Source: Bacteroidota bacterium
GTDB lineage: Bacteria > Bacteroidota > Bacteroidia > JAHEXY01
Reading direction: 5' to 3'
Assembly: GCA_023251875.1 (NCBI GenBank)
Contig: JAHEXY010000002.1
Location: 248,001 to 312,000, forward strand
DNA length: 64,000 nucleotides
Positions 26,642 through 35,698 of the stretch are shown here, piece after piece. Numbering within the stretch: the stretch's first letter is position 1; each line of letters starts with the position of its first letter. The position numbers and the translations under genes were made by a program. A model generated the notes under the pieces. That model did no database searches. It was given only the letters and a program-made list of their open reading frames with translations, and had not been told where the DNA came from.

Positions 26642-26733
26642 AAGGGAAGTTCTAAACATTACAATTTATATCTCTCTCTTTGAGAGGGATTAAGGGAGAG
26701 GAAACAAAAAATATAATTTTTAGAACTCTCCTT
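26642..26733. repeat. palindromic CTCTCCC-type repeat, copy 3
   Basis: Ends AAGTTCTAAA / TTTTAGAACT enclose the core TCTCTCTTTGAGAGGGA and TTAAGGGAGAGG. It resembles copy 2 (9776-9858) over its whole length and is non-coding. Confidence 0.72.
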
Positions 26734-26805
26734 AAAAATAATTATTAAAAAAAATGTCCTGAAATTTTGATTACAACATAAAAGGCATAAAAAATATAAA
26801 TCTCC

Positions 26806-27516
26806 ATGTTAGAAAACATTCCTACTTCAACTATTCTTTTTCTCGATATAGAAACAGTTCCTCAATACCCAACATACAATCATTTGCCCGAGCATTTTAA
26901 AAAATTATGGAATAAAAAAGCTACCCATCTTGTTAAAGATGATCAAACAGCTTTTGATGTATATCCACGAGCAGGTATATATGCAGAGTTCGGAAAAATA
27001 ATCTGTATCTCTGTTGGTTATATTGCTGCTAAAGATTCTCATTTAAGAATCAAATCATTTTATGGCGATGAAGAAGGTGTCGTGTTAACGCAATTTGCAG
27101 AATTGCTCAATAGTCATTACAATAAATCACATCACGTGCTTTGTGCGCATAATGGAAAAGAATTTGATTTTCCATACATAGCAAGGCGCATGCTTATTAA
27201 TGGAATTAAACTACCTGCAATTTTACAAATGGCAGGTAAAAAGCCTTGGGAAATTTCCCATATTGATACGCTCGAATTATGGAAATTTGGCGACTATAAA
27301 AACTATACTTCTCTTGAATTAATGGCAACTATATTTAATATTCCTACTCCCAAAGACGATATTGATGGAAGCCAGGTATATGGAGTATATTATGAAGAAA
27401 AAAACCTACAACGCATTGTTGAATATTGCCAAAAAGATGTGCTTACACTTGCGCGCCTTTTAATGAAATTTAAAGGAGAAGCATATATAGAAGATGAACA
27501 GATGAGTATTGTTTAG
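26806..27516 (+). CDS. DEDD-family 3'-5' exonuclease (PolB-type proofreading domain)
   Basis: 236-residue stand-alone exonuclease of the DnaQ/RNase H-like fold, similar to the proofreading domain of family B polymerases. Exo I is FLDIETVP (Asp and Glu), Exo II is CAHNGKEFDFPYIARR, and Exo III is YCQKDVLTLARLL, giving the four acidic metal ligands of the DEDD(y) type. Cytosolic; probably trims or degrades DNA or RNA. No partner gene is evident. The stop (TAG) runs directly into ACCTCTCCCCT, a half-copy of the CTCTCCC repeat. Confidence 0.85.
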   Translation: MLENIPTSTILFLDIETVPQYPTYNHLPEHFKKLWNKKATHLVKDDQTAFDVYPRAGIYAEFGKIICISVGYIAAKDSHLRIKSFYGDEEGVVLTQFAELLNSHYNKSHHVLCAHNGKEFDFPYIARRMLINGIKLPAILQMAGKKPWEISHIDTLELWKFGDYKNYTSLELMATIFNIPTPKDDIDGSQVYGVYYEEKNLQRIVEYCQKDVLTLARLLMKFKGEAYIEDEQMSIV

Positions 27517-27559
27517 ACCTCTCCCCTATTGTTTTTCGAAAAATCATTTCTATCTTTTC

Positions 27560-27592
27560 TAACAACTAATAACCAACAACGAACAACTAATC
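27560..27592 (+). promoter_or_regulatory. AACAACTAATAAC-type leader run before the ABC ATPase
   Basis: A-, C- and T-rich run (AACAACTAATAACCAACAAC, then GAACAACTAA) ending 3 bp before the ATG at 27596. Similar runs precede the genes starting at 35109 and 36202, in the same sense as each gene. It is likely unstructured 5' leader RNA. Confidence 0.45.
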
Positions 27593-27595
27593 TCA

Positions 27596-29398
27596 ATGGC
27601 CGAAATTTTATTAGAAGTTAAGAACCTGATTACCGAATTTTCTATTGAGGGGCAATCTGTAAAAGCGGTAAATGACATTTCATTCTCATTAGCTAAAGGT
27701 GAAACTATTGGAATTGTTGGAGAATCGGGTTCCGGAAAATCAGTTACCTCTCTATCTATGATGAGGCTTATTCCAAATCCTCCTGGTAAAATTACCGGAG
27801 GTGAAATCATTTTTCACGATGAAAAAGGCTCCGTTAATCTGCTTACTCTTTCTGAAAAAGAAATGCAAAAATACCGTGGAAATAAAATTGCCATGATATT
27901 TCAAGAGCCCATGACTTCATTAAATCCGGTATTTACATGTGGCGATCAGGTGATGGAAGCTATCATGTTGCATCAGAAAGCTTCCAGAAAATGGGCAAAA
28001 AAAGAAACCATTGAATTGTTTGAACAAGTACTATTACCAAGACCTGAGTCTATATTTAACTCCTATCCTCATCAGCTATCCGGTGGGCAAAAACAAAGAG
28101 TGATGATTGCCATGGCTATGTCGTGCCAACCCGCTATTATGATTGCTGATGAACCCACTACTGCATTAGATGTTACGGTTCAAAAAACAATTCTTGAATT
28201 GATGAATGAACTGCAGATTAAACAAAACATGGGTATTGTTTTTATTACGCATGATCTAGGAGTAATTGCTGAATTGGCTGATAGGGTATTGGTGATGCAT
28301 AAAGGAAAAATTGTAGAACAAGGAAATGTATTAGATGTTTTTTCAAACCCTAAACATCCTTACACAAAGGGCTTGTTGGCTTGTCGGCCAACCTTGGAGA
28401 AGAGATTGAGAAAACTTCCAACGGTTTCTGATTTTATGGAGATCAACGCTGATGGAGAAATACAAGAAAAAGCAGCTTCAATTGCTGATTTAACCAATAG
28501 CCTTATTCTTACCTCAGAAGACAGAAAAAAAGATCATGAAAAATTATATGTTCAAGAACCCATTTTAAAAGTAAAAAACCTCAAAACGTATTTTACTAAA
28601 AAAGGATTTTTTGGTAAGGTTAAAGAACAAGTTACTGCTGTTAATGATGTTAGTTTTGAAGTGTTTCCGGGAGAAACGTTGGGTCTTGTTGGCGAATCGG
28701 GTTGTGGAAAAACCACTTTAGGCAGAACCCTGCTCCGATTAATTGAGGCAAGTGCTGGCGAAGTATATTACAAAGGCCAAAATTTATTACTTCTTGAAAA
28801 AGAACAATTAAGGGCCTTGCGAAAAGAAATCCAAATTATTTTTCAAGATCCCTATTCCTCACTTAATCCTCGCATGACTATTGGAGATGCCATTACAGAA
28901 CCCATGATGGTTCATAAACTCTACGGTAATGAAAAGGGGCGTAAAGAAAAAGCATTAGAATTGCTTAAAAAAGTAAACATGGATGAATCGCATTACAATC
29001 GCTATCCGCATGAATTTTCAGGTGGTCAACGCCAACGAATATGCATTGCCAGGGCTTTAGCCGTAAACCCTCAATTTATTGTTTGTGATGAATCTGTTTC
29101 CGCTCTTGATGTTTCAGTACAGGCACAGGTATTAAATTTATTAAATGAATTAAAACGAGAATTTGGGTTTACGTATATCTTTATTTCACATGATTTATCG
29201 GTAGTAAAATTTATGTGTGATAGAATGATTGTAATGAATAGAGGTAAAATAGAAGAGATGGGTGATGCCGATTTAATTTATGCTTATCCTCAATCTCCTT
29301 ATACTCAAAATTTGATTAATGCTATTCCGCAAGGAAGATTGGATGATATTAAACTAGCAATAGAAAAACGTAAAAGCCGAAAAGAATTAGAAGCATGA
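27596..29398 (+). CDS. double-ATPase oligopeptide/dipeptide ABC transporter protein
   Basis: 600 residues with two complete ABC ATPase domains in one chain, as in GsiA/YejF-type proteins (DppD-DppF fusion). Domain 1: GESGSGKSV, LSGGQKQR, IADEPTTALDV. Domain 2 from about residue 320: GESGCGKTT, FSGGQRQR, CDESVSALDV. Each is followed by the oligopeptide-type C-terminal extension (KHPYTKGLLACRP, QSPYTQNLINAIP) that marks peptide importers. It would power a DppB/DppC-like permease pair; one such permease is at 56423-57652, far away. CvpA overlaps it by 4 bp. Confidence 0.93.
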   Translation: MAEILLEVKNLITEFSIEGQSVKAVNDISFSLAKGETIGIVGESGSGKSVTSLSMMRLIPNPPGKITGGEIIFHDEKGSVNLLTLSEKEMQKYRGNKIAMIFQEPMTSLNPVFTCGDQVMEAIMLHQKASRKWAKKETIELFEQVLLPRPESIFNSYPHQLSGGQKQRVMIAMAMSCQPAIMIADEPTTALDVTVQKTILELMNELQIKQNMGIVFITHDLGVIAELADRVLVMHKGKIVEQGNVLDVFSNPKHPYTKGLLACRPTLEKRLRKLPTVSDFMEINADGEIQEKAASIADLTNSLILTSEDRKKDHEKLYVQEPILKVKNLKTYFTKKGFFGKVKEQVTAVNDVSFEVFPGETLGLVGESGCGKTTLGRTLLRLIEASAGEVYYKGQNLLLLEKEQLRALRKEIQIIFQDPYSSLNPRMTIGDAITEPMMVHKLYGNEKGRKEKALELLKKVNMDESHYNRYPHEFSGGQRQRICIARALAVNPQFIVCDESVSALDVSVQAQVLNLLNELKREFGFTYIFISHDLSVVKFMCDRMIVMNRGKIEEMGDADLIYAYPQSPYTQNLINAIPQGRLDDIKLAIEKRKSRKELEA

Positions 29399-29901
29399 AC
29401 ATTGTAGATCTTGTTATTATTGCAATTGCAGCCTTAGGAGCTTTTAATGGGTATAGAAATGGTTTAATTGTAGAATTGGCTTCTCTTTTAGGGTTTTTAT
29501 TGGGTATTTATTGCGCTTTGCATTATACCGATTTACTTGTGTTAGCGCTTCCTGCTTGGAACATAAGTAAAAATACCCTGCACCTTATTTGTTTCGTTTT
29601 TTTATTTCTTGCTGTAACCGGTATTATTTATGGCATTGGAAAATTAATTGAAAAATTTGTTTCGGTAGTAATGCTTGGGAAATTAAATCAAATATTGGGA
29701 ATTTTATTTGGCATCTTTAAAACTGCATTTATACTAAGTGCAGTACTTGTTTTATTTAATGTATTTGATGATGAGCCTAATTTTATTCCTAAACAAGCCA
29801 GAGAAGAATCGAAATTATACAAGCCATTATCACTGCTTACCCCAACTCTTTTTCCCTTGATTGAAAATGCAATCAATAAAGAAGCTACGGAAATGAAATA
29901 G
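29395..29901 (+). CDS. CvpA family membrane protein
   Basis: 168 residues with four predicted membrane spans, typical of CvpA (colicin V production) proteins. It begins MNIVDLVIIAIAALGAFNGYRNGLIVELASLLGFLLGIY, the characteristic family opening. Family function is poorly defined and linked to envelope homeostasis. The start overlaps the stop of the ABC ATPase gene (ATGA), so the two are translationally coupled. No clear terminator follows in the 151-bp gap before the convergent T9SS gene. Confidence 0.85.
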   Translation: MNIVDLVIIAIAALGAFNGYRNGLIVELASLLGFLLGIYCALHYTDLLVLALPAWNISKNTLHLICFVFLFLAVTGIIYGIGKLIEKFVSVVMLGKLNQILGILFGIFKTAFILSAVLVLFNVFDDEPNFIPKQAREESKLYKPLSLLTPTLFPLIENAINKEATEMK

Positions 29902-30052
29902 AGTATTTAGAGCCACTTTAAATTTCATTAACTTATATGTATATATTGCCATCCCTCTCGCAATGTCATTAAGATAACCCTATAACGGAAGCTATTGTCT
30001 ATTAGCAAATATTTGGGAGAATAAGACTTGTCGGTTTCTGGTGTTGAGAAAA

Positions 30053-31030
30053 TCAATTCAACTTTTCAAAGTTACCACTTAAAACTTGCCGATGCTTTGT
30101 ATAGATTTTATACAGGCACAATCCGTTTTTAAACTTTGATAAATCAACTGATGTGATTTTAATATTGTTTAAATCTTTTTTCAAAATTAAATTTCCAAGC
30201 ACATCAAAAATTTCAAGTGATTGCATGCAATCATTTCCTTCTAAATTAAATGAAACACTATTTTGCGCAGCATCAGAAAATACACTTAGATTACTTGTAA
30301 TTTTATTATACGGCATTGCAATTCCTGAATAACCCAATAAGCTATCAATATCTGCCGACATATTATAGGGCGCTTTATTAAACCAGCCTTGCTTTGTAAA
30401 CACCACTCCATCTTTTGTAATTAAATAGGCAATATTGGGAGCAGGCCCAAAAGTTAACCACCACTCATTACAGGGCCCATCAATCATAATAGGGGCATCA
30501 ATGGCGGTATAATTAGTAATCATATCGGTAAGTATGGCTTTTCTTTCTCCATAAGTACGAGGTTGACGGTATAAAATATTCTCGGAATAATTTTCGCTGC
30601 TTGTCCATACAGATCCGGAATAGGGAGAAACATCAGTATCCGGATGCGCTTCTATAACATAAACAATTCCCATGGCAATTGTTCCGGAATATGCAGCAGC
30701 AATGGTATTGATATCAGGTATTCTTTGTCTAAAAACGGGGCAAGTATAATTTCCGGCAATTAATAAGATCGGTTTTCCTTTATCAAAAGCCGTTTGCATT
30801 TCCATTGAGTCGCCATACAAATCATAAAGCTTAAAATCTGGCACGGTATCTCCAATTTTAAACCCGGCATTATCAAAATTAGCTGCCATTACAGTATCAA
30901 TAAACGGATCCGGAGAAATAGGATAATCACAAATCGAATCTCCATCGGCCGGAATATGGCTCAAAAATAATTGTGCGTTTGCATTAAAAAATGGAAATAA
31001 AAAAAACAAGACAAATCGTAGTATTCTCAT
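30053..31030 (-). CDS. deiodinase/redoxin-like T9SS-exported protein
   Basis: 325 residues. Signal peptide at 1-19; then a thioredoxin-fold domain from ~60 (KIGDTVPDFKLYDLYG, GKPILLIAGNYTCPVFRQRIPDI, and a later APNIAYLITKDGVVFTKQGWFN); then a T9SS type A sorting domain (SLEIFDVLGNLILKKDL ... KNGLCLYKIYTK). The NYTCP site matches the active-site position of iodothyronine deiodinases, with Cys (TGC codon) instead of selenocysteine. Iodine chemistry is unlikely; a secreted thiol peroxidase or disulfide role is more plausible. It diverges from the CxxxC protein gene over an 80-bp region. Confidence 0.78.
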   Translation of the reverse strand: MRILRFVLFFLFPFFNANAQLFLSHIPADGDSICDYPISPDPFIDTVMAANFDNAGFKIGDTVPDFKLYDLYGDSMEMQTAFDKGKPILLIAGNYTCPVFRQRIPDINTIAAAYSGTIAMGIVYVIEAHPDTDVSPYSGSVWTSSENYSENILYRQPRTYGERKAILTDMITNYTAIDAPIMIDGPCNEWWLTFGPAPNIAYLITKDGVVFTKQGWFNKAPYNMSADIDSLLGYSGIAMPYNKITSNLSVFSDAAQNSVSFNLEGNDCMQSLEIFDVLGNLILKKDLNNIKITSVDLSKFKNGLCLYKIYTKHRQVLSGNFEKLN

Positions 31031-31110
31031 AATAAAAAAATTAATTTGTTAAATTTTGGGGCAGGTGGGAATACAAATTTATTGAATATACGACACAAAA
31101 TCAAATAAAT

Positions 31111-31797
31111 ATGAAGCGTACATCCTTTTTAATTTTACTATTCATTTTTAAAGTTGCGCCTTTACTACATGCACAAAATTTCAATTTTAGCTTGGTAAAC
31201 GACAGTGTAGTTATTGGAAAGCCCGGAAAAGAACTTGTAGTATATGGAACAATTACAAATTTATCTGCTTCTGATATTGAAATATATGTTGTGAGGAAAG
31301 AAGAAAATTTACCCCTCAATTGGTCTACTTCATTGTGTACAGATATTTGTTTACCACCCAATATGGATAGCACTTCAGTCTATATTTATAAAGGGCAATC
31401 ACAATCATTCACGTTTCATTTTTATACTGGCACAACCAATGATAGCGGAAACGCATTGGCAAGCTTTAGAAATGCAAATAATTTATCTGAAGTGTACCAA
31501 CAATATTTTTATGGAATAACGGATAGTACTGCAAAAATAAATGAACATTATTTTAACGAGAAAGCGATATTGATTTATCCCAATCCTTGTAGTTTAATCT
31601 TAAATATTGATTGTGGTAAAAGCATTTTAAATGATGCCATAATTTCAATAAATAATGTTTCTGGTAAAAATGTAATGAATAGTATTTCTTCAGAAATCAA
31701 TTGTATTGATGTTTCTCAATTAAGTAATGGTTATTATTTTTTAGATATTGAAAAAAATAATAGCGTATACAGGCAATTGTTTTTGGTGAAGCATTAG
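31111..31797 (+). CDS. second T9SS-exported CxxxC protein
   Basis: 228 residues: signal peptide at 1-21, a small beta domain, and a T9SS type A sorting domain (KAILIYPNPCSLILNIDCGKS ... LSNGYYFLDI). The central CTDICLPPNMDSTSVYIYKGQSQSF aligns with CWEQCYPP in the protein at 9887-10588, and the two share size and layout. Its neighbour, transcribed away from it, is the thioredoxin-fold T9SS protein, while the other family member neighbours the Omp28 protein. I do not recognise a named family. A link to thiol or metal chemistry is inferred only from this double association. Confidence 0.72.
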   Translation: MKRTSFLILLFIFKVAPLLHAQNFNFSLVNDSVVIGKPGKELVVYGTITNLSASDIEIYVVRKEENLPLNWSTSLCTDICLPPNMDSTSVYIYKGQSQSFTFHFYTGTTNDSGNALASFRNANNLSEVYQQYFYGITDSTAKINEHYFNEKAILIYPNPCSLILNIDCGKSILNDAIISINNVSGKNVMNSISSEINCIDVSQLSNGYYFLDIEKNNSVYRQLFLVKH

Positions 31798-31852
31798 GCT
31801 ATTCTGTAAATAAACAGTTTTTGAACCAATAAAGCTGTTAATGAGCGTTTTT

Positions 31853-32575
31853 TTATTTGAGTTTCTTTGCCATTTTTAAAGTATGCTTCAATGATTTTGT
31901 ACTTGTCCAGTCGTCATGGCCTGTAATAATATATTTGGGTCTTTTACATTTTTCTTGAACATTTTTTATTGTTGTGGCATATTCTTTAATGTTAGCATCC
32001 GCTAAATTACCAAGATTGCTATCCTCAACACTTTTTATTAGGCAGCCGGCATAAAGTATTCTTTCCTTCTCAAACCAAATTACAATGTTATCGGGAGCAT
32101 GACCTTGCCCAGGAAAAAAAGTTTGAAATGAATATTGCTCAATTTTAAAAACGGTATCCTTATCTATTAAAAACTCAGCTCTTTTCATGCTTCTCTTCTT
32201 GCTTAGTTCGTCCGTTTGTTTAGTAGTATATGTTTTAATGCCTTGTTGCTTATAATATTCAAGACCTCCGGTTCTGTCTTCGTGAAAATGTGTAGCAATA
32301 CACATTATTACACTTTTATTGTGCCTTACTTTTATACTATCCAATAATGGTTGAAATTGCGTTGTGTCCCATGGAGAATCAAACATAATTACGCCATTGC
32401 TTGTTAAAAGATACATTCCGTTTGCCGATATCCGATTTCCTTTATAATAATTATAGCTTGTAAAAATATAGAAGTCGCCATTTAGATGAGAAATTTTTAA
32501 ACTACCATCAGAATTTTGTGCAAAGATATTTCCTAAAATAGAAAAGCAGATTATTATTGTTGGTATTGTTCGCAT
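31853..32575 (-). CDS. subclass B1 metallo-beta-lactamase
   Basis: Predicted secreted zinc beta-lactamase, resembling BlaB/IND-type chromosomal enzymes of Flavobacteriia. Numbering below counts from a TTG at 32602; the better start is the ATG at 32575 (residue 10), which begins the signal peptide MRTIPTIIICFSILGNIFAQ. Zinc ligands are all present: His105, His107 and Asp109 in THFHEDRTGG, His168 in GQGHAPDN, Cys187 in YAGCLIK and His229 in IITGHDDW. The B1 substrate-binding Lys190 and the LGN Asn199 are also there. The FDSPWDTTQ and ADANI segments match the same subclass. It lies downstream of the TPR gene, same strand. Substrate range unknown. Confidence 0.9.
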   Translation of the reverse strand: MRTIPTIIICFSILGNIFAQNSDGSLKISHLNGDFYIFTSYNYYKGNRISANGMYLLTSNGVIMFDSPWDTTQFQPLLDSIKVRHNKSVIMCIATHFHEDRTGGLEYYKQQGIKTYTTKQTDELSKKRSMKRAEFLIDKDTVFKIEQYSFQTFFPGQGHAPDNIVIWFEKERILYAGCLIKSVEDSNLGNLADANIKEYATTIKNVQEKCKRPKYIITGHDDWTSTKSLKHTLKMAKKLK

Positions 32576-32621
32576 GATGGTGTTAGTTAAAATTGCTACC
32601 AACTAGTGGTGGCAAAAATAT

Positions 32622-34325
32622 TCAATGGCAGTATTTATTTAATGTCTCTTCTATCGTTAAAGATCCTAATTCCTTTGCTTTGTACCAATCCAGACAAGCT
32701 TCATTCGTATTTCCTTGATTAAATTTTGCAAATCCTCTATATTCATAAGCATCTGCATATTGAGGATTAACCTCTATTGATTTGGAGAAATCTCGAATAG
32801 CACCTTTTAAATTATACATTTTCATCTTTACATTTCCTCGATACAAATATGGAATTTCATTTTCTTGGCCAATAGATATAGCTTTGGTATATTCTTTTAT
32901 TGCTCCTTTAAAATTGTTTAAAGAATATTTTGCAAACCCCATCATAAGATAAGCCTTTCCTAGTTTTGGATTAATTTTAATGACTTTAGAACAATCTTCT
33001 ATAGTTGTTAAAAAATTATTTAGAGCAATATTAGCCTCTCCTCGTTCTAGATAAGCATTTTCATTTTTAGGATTAATTTCTATGGCCTTAGAAAAATCTT
33101 CGATTGCTCCATTTAAATCTTTAAAGTGCAATTTTGCTAAACCTCTGTTATAAAATTCATCTCCATTTTTAGGGCCTAATTCAATTACCTTAGAATAATC
33201 TTTAATTGCAGCCGAATAATTTTTTATTTCATCATTAGCAAGTGCCCTATAATAATATAAATCTTCGTTTGGTTCAATTTCTATAGCTTTAGAAAAGTCA
33301 CTTACAGCATTTGAAAAGTATAGCCCTTCGTAATTGGCTAGTCCACTATTATAATAAACATCTTTATTATTTGGATCTTTTTTATTGTATGGATCAATCT
33401 CAATAGATTTGGCATAATCCTTAATAGCATCAGAATAATTTTTTAGTTCGAAATTTACAAGCCCTCTATTATAATAAGCGCTTTTATCTCTTGGAGATAT
33501 TTCAATACTTTTTGAATAATCGCCCTTGGCCGCAGTATAATTGTTTAGTTCATAATTTGCATTGCCCCTAATTATATACGCGTTATTGTCCATAGAGTCT
33601 ATCTTAATTGCTCTCGAACAATCATTAATTGCGCCCTTTAAATCATTCGTATTATATTCCGCTAAACCTCTACTATAAAATGCATCATCATTATTAGAAT
33701 CAAGTTCTATGGTTTTAGAAAAATCACTTATGGCAGATAGGTAATTTTCCAAATCAAAGTATGTTTGCCCTCTTGCAAAATAAGCATCTAAATATTTCGG
33801 GTTTATTTTTATTGCTGCAGAATAGTCTGCTATAGCAGTAGCCCATTTTTGCATGCCAAAATTTTCAGAATATTCCGCTAATCCCATATAATAATAAGCA
33901 GTATCATTTTTTTCATTTAATTTTATGGCATTTCCAAAGTCTTGAATTGCACCACTCATATCCTGTAGTTTATACTTTGCAAGCCCTCTATTAAAGTAAG
34001 CCCTCTCATCTCTCTCATCTATTTCTATTCTTTCAGAATATTGCTTGGAAAATTTATCTTGGTAATCGATTTCAATAGCTTTAGAAAAATCTAAAATGGC
34101 TTCCTGGTTGTTATTGATATCAAGCTTTACTTTGCCTAAAATATAATATGAAGCGGCATCGTTGCTATTAATTGAGATCGCTTTAATACAACTATCTATA
34201 ATTGCTTGGTATTTTGCAGTAGAGTCTTGGAGAGTTTTCGGTGTGGCTATTTCATTCCTGCTTTGAGAAAAAGCCAAAGAAAATTGAAACAATATAAATA
34301 CAATTATAAATACAGATTTTCTCAT
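32622..34325 (-). CDS. secreted or envelope TPR-repeat protein
   Basis: 567 residues from the ATG at 34325, which begins a signal peptide (MRKSVFIIVFILFQFSLAFS). An earlier in-frame start would overlap the enoyl-CoA hydratase gene and put 32 odd residues before the signal. The rest is about 14 tetratricopeptide repeats, 34 residues each or slightly longer, of the AYYNRGLAKY..L..Y..AIKDYSKAIEINP type. These form a protein-binding solenoid in the periplasm or at the surface; partner unknown. It starts 10 bp after the hydratase stop, so it belongs to that transcript. Confidence 0.85.
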   Translation of the reverse strand: MRKSVFIIVFILFQFSLAFSQSRNEIATPKTLQDSTAKYQAIIDSCIKAISINSNDAASYYILGKVKLDINNNQEAILDFSKAIEIDYQDKFSKQYSERIEIDERDERAYFNRGLAKYKLQDMSGAIQDFGNAIKLNEKNDTAYYYMGLAEYSENFGMQKWATAIADYSAAIKINPKYLDAYFARGQTYFDLENYLSAISDFSKTIELDSNNDDAFYSRGLAEYNTNDLKGAINDCSRAIKIDSMDNNAYIIRGNANYELNNYTAAKGDYSKSIEISPRDKSAYYNRGLVNFELKNYSDAIKDYAKSIEIDPYNKKDPNNKDVYYNSGLANYEGLYFSNAVSDFSKAIEIEPNEDLYYYRALANDEIKNYSAAIKDYSKVIELGPKNGDEFYNRGLAKLHFKDLNGAIEDFSKAIEINPKNENAYLERGEANIALNNFLTTIEDCSKVIKINPKLGKAYLMMGFAKYSLNNFKGAIKEYTKAISIGQENEIPYLYRGNVKMKMYNLKGAIRDFSKSIEVNPQYADAYEYRGFAKFNQGNTNEACLDWYKAKELGSLTIEETLNKYCH

Positions 34326-34335
34326 TGGGAATAAC

Positions 34336-35109
34336 CTAAACAAAATTCGCTTTCCTTTTTTCAATAAATGCTGTTGTGCCTTCTTTAAAATCAGGGCTAT
34401 CAAAACAAGCCGCAAATTCATTTACTTCTGTAACAAAGCCATCAACTCCTTCTTTAAAATGTGCATTCACACAATTTACTACATGACGAATAGCAGAAGG
34501 GGATTTTGTTTTTATTTTCTCTAGAATTTCTTTGCATTTAGGCAAAAGCTCTTCTCGTGTAGTTACATAATTTACCAAGCCCAATTGCAATGCTTCTTGT
34601 GCGCCTATCATATCTGCAGTCATGAGTAATTCAAATGCTTTTCCTTTACCAATTAATTGAATCAATCTTTGCGTACCTCCGTATCCGGGAATAATACCAA
34701 GGTTTACCTCTGGCTGGCCAAATTTTGCATTATCAGAAGCTACTCTTAAATGGCAAGCCATAGCAAACTCACATCCTCCTCCCAAAGCAAAACCATTAAC
34801 AGCTGCAATTACAGGTTTAGGACAATTTTCAATCATATTAAAAATAACATGTCCGTTTTTTGCCAATTGCAATCCTTCTGCTTTTGAAAAAGCAGAAAAC
34901 TCAGTTATGTCTGCACCGGCAACAAATGCTTTTTCTCCTGCTCCGGTAATTATAACACCACGAATATTTTTATCCGCATACACAATTTCAAAAGCTGCTT
35001 TAATATCAACAAATGTTGCTCTGTTCAGCGCATTTAATCTTTGTGGATTATTTACAGTAATGGTAAAGATTCCATTATCTAATTGGGTGAGTAGGTTTTC
35101 AAATTTCAT
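34336..35109 (-). CDS. enoyl-CoA hydratase/isomerase (crotonase family)
   Basis: 257-residue crotonase from the ATG at 35109 (MKFENLLTQLDNG); the longer frame to 35166 only translates the repeat-like leader. Conserved blocks: AFVAGADITEF, oxyanion hole VNGFALGGGCEFAMACHLRVAS with the first catalytic Glu, and FGQPEVNLGIIPGYGGTQRL with the second. With both Glu residues present, hydration of trans-2-enoyl-CoA is likely, in fatty-acid or amino-acid breakdown. The B12-binding protein of the methylmalonyl-CoA type sits upstream on the same strand, which fits an acyl-CoA metabolism cluster. Confidence 0.92.
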   Translation of the reverse strand: MKFENLLTQLDNGIFTITVNNPQRLNALNRATFVDIKAAFEIVYADKNIRGVIITGAGEKAFVAGADITEFSAFSKAEGLQLAKNGHVIFNMIENCPKPVIAAVNGFALGGGCEFAMACHLRVASDNAKFGQPEVNLGIIPGYGGTQRLIQLIGKGKAFELLMTADMIGAQEALQLGLVNYVTTREELLPKCKEILEKIKTKSPSAIRHVVNCVNAHFKEGVDGFVTEVNEFAACFDSPDFKEGTTAFIEKRKANFV

Positions 35110-35120
35110 GGGCTTAATTT

Positions 35121-35151
35121 TGTTGTTGGTTATCAGTTGTTGGTTGTTCGA
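35121..35151 (-). promoter_or_regulatory. AACAACTGATAACCAACAAC leader run before enoyl-CoA hydratase
   Basis: On the minus strand CGAACAACCAACAACTGATA followed by ACCAACAACA ends 11 bp before the ATG at 35109. It has the same composition and orientation as the runs before 27596 and 36202. Confidence 0.45.
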
Positions 35152-35197
35152 AAAAATATGCCTCAATCAAATTGGCATTATCCTTAATCAAGGCATT

Positions 35198-35231
35198 CCC
35201 CTCTCCTTCGGAGAGGGGCTAGGGGAGAGGT
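35198..35231. repeat. CTCTCCC-type palindromic repeat overlapping the B12-protein stop
   Basis: CCCCTCTCCTTCGGAGAGGGG (35198-35218) followed by CTAGGGGAGAGGT. On the minus strand this DNA encodes the final RPLP residues and the TAG stop of the B12-binding protein. Confidence 0.8.
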
Positions 35232-35623
35232 CTTACTGATTTTCTAATATACTCCACAATTTCCTTTGTATCTGTTCCCGGAGCAAAAAGTTTTCCCACG
35301 CCCATTTTATTTAATTCACTCATATCTTTTTCAGGAATAATTCCTCCTCCTGTAAGCAGTACGTCATTCATGTTTTTTTCTTGTAATAATTTTACAAGTT
35401 TACCAAATACTGTCATGTGTGCTCCTGATAAAATACTTATCCCAATTACATCAACATCTTCTTGCAAAGCAGCATTTACAACCATTTCTGGAGTTTGTCG
35501 CAAGCCAGTATAAATTACTTCCATGCCTGCATCTTTTAAAAATGAAGCAATTACTTTTGCACCTCTGTCGTGACCATCTAATCCAACTTTAGCAACTAAA
35601 ACTCGTATTGGTCGATTTTTCAT
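35219..35623 (-). CDS. stand-alone cobalamin (B12)-binding domain, methylmalonyl-CoA mutase type
   Basis: 134-residue protein equal to the C-terminal B12-binding domain of methylmalonyl-CoA mutase: [20 protein letters not shown] with the DxHxxG cobalt-binding motif (Asp16, His18, Gly21), ISILSGAHM, and [11 protein letters not shown]. In split mutases such a subunit works with a separate catalytic subunit, which is not in this window. The last residues (RPLP) and the TAG stop come from the CTCTCCC palindrome, so the native C-terminus was probably replaced by insertion. The enoyl-CoA hydratase follows about 110 bp downstream on the same strand. Confidence 0.9.
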   Translation of the reverse strand: MKNRPIRVLVAKVGLDGHDRGAKVIASFLKDAGMEVIYTGLRQTPEMVVNAALQEDVDVIGISILSGAHMTVFGKLVKLLQEKNMNDVLLTGGGIIPEKDMSELNKMGVGKLFAPGTDTKEIVEYIRKSVRPLP

Positions 35624-35698
35624 TTAATAAAATTACTAATTTTTCATTTGAAAATAATTTATTGAGACTACATAACGATTTTTATGGATAAATTATTA

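Noticed and set aside
29902-30052. Small RNA or tRNA in the gap after cvpA
   Set aside because: No cloverleaf, no strong hairpin and no promoter-like pair of boxes could be seen.
30720-30760. Selenocysteine in the deiodinase-like protein
   Set aside because: The active-site codon is TGC (Cys), not TGA.
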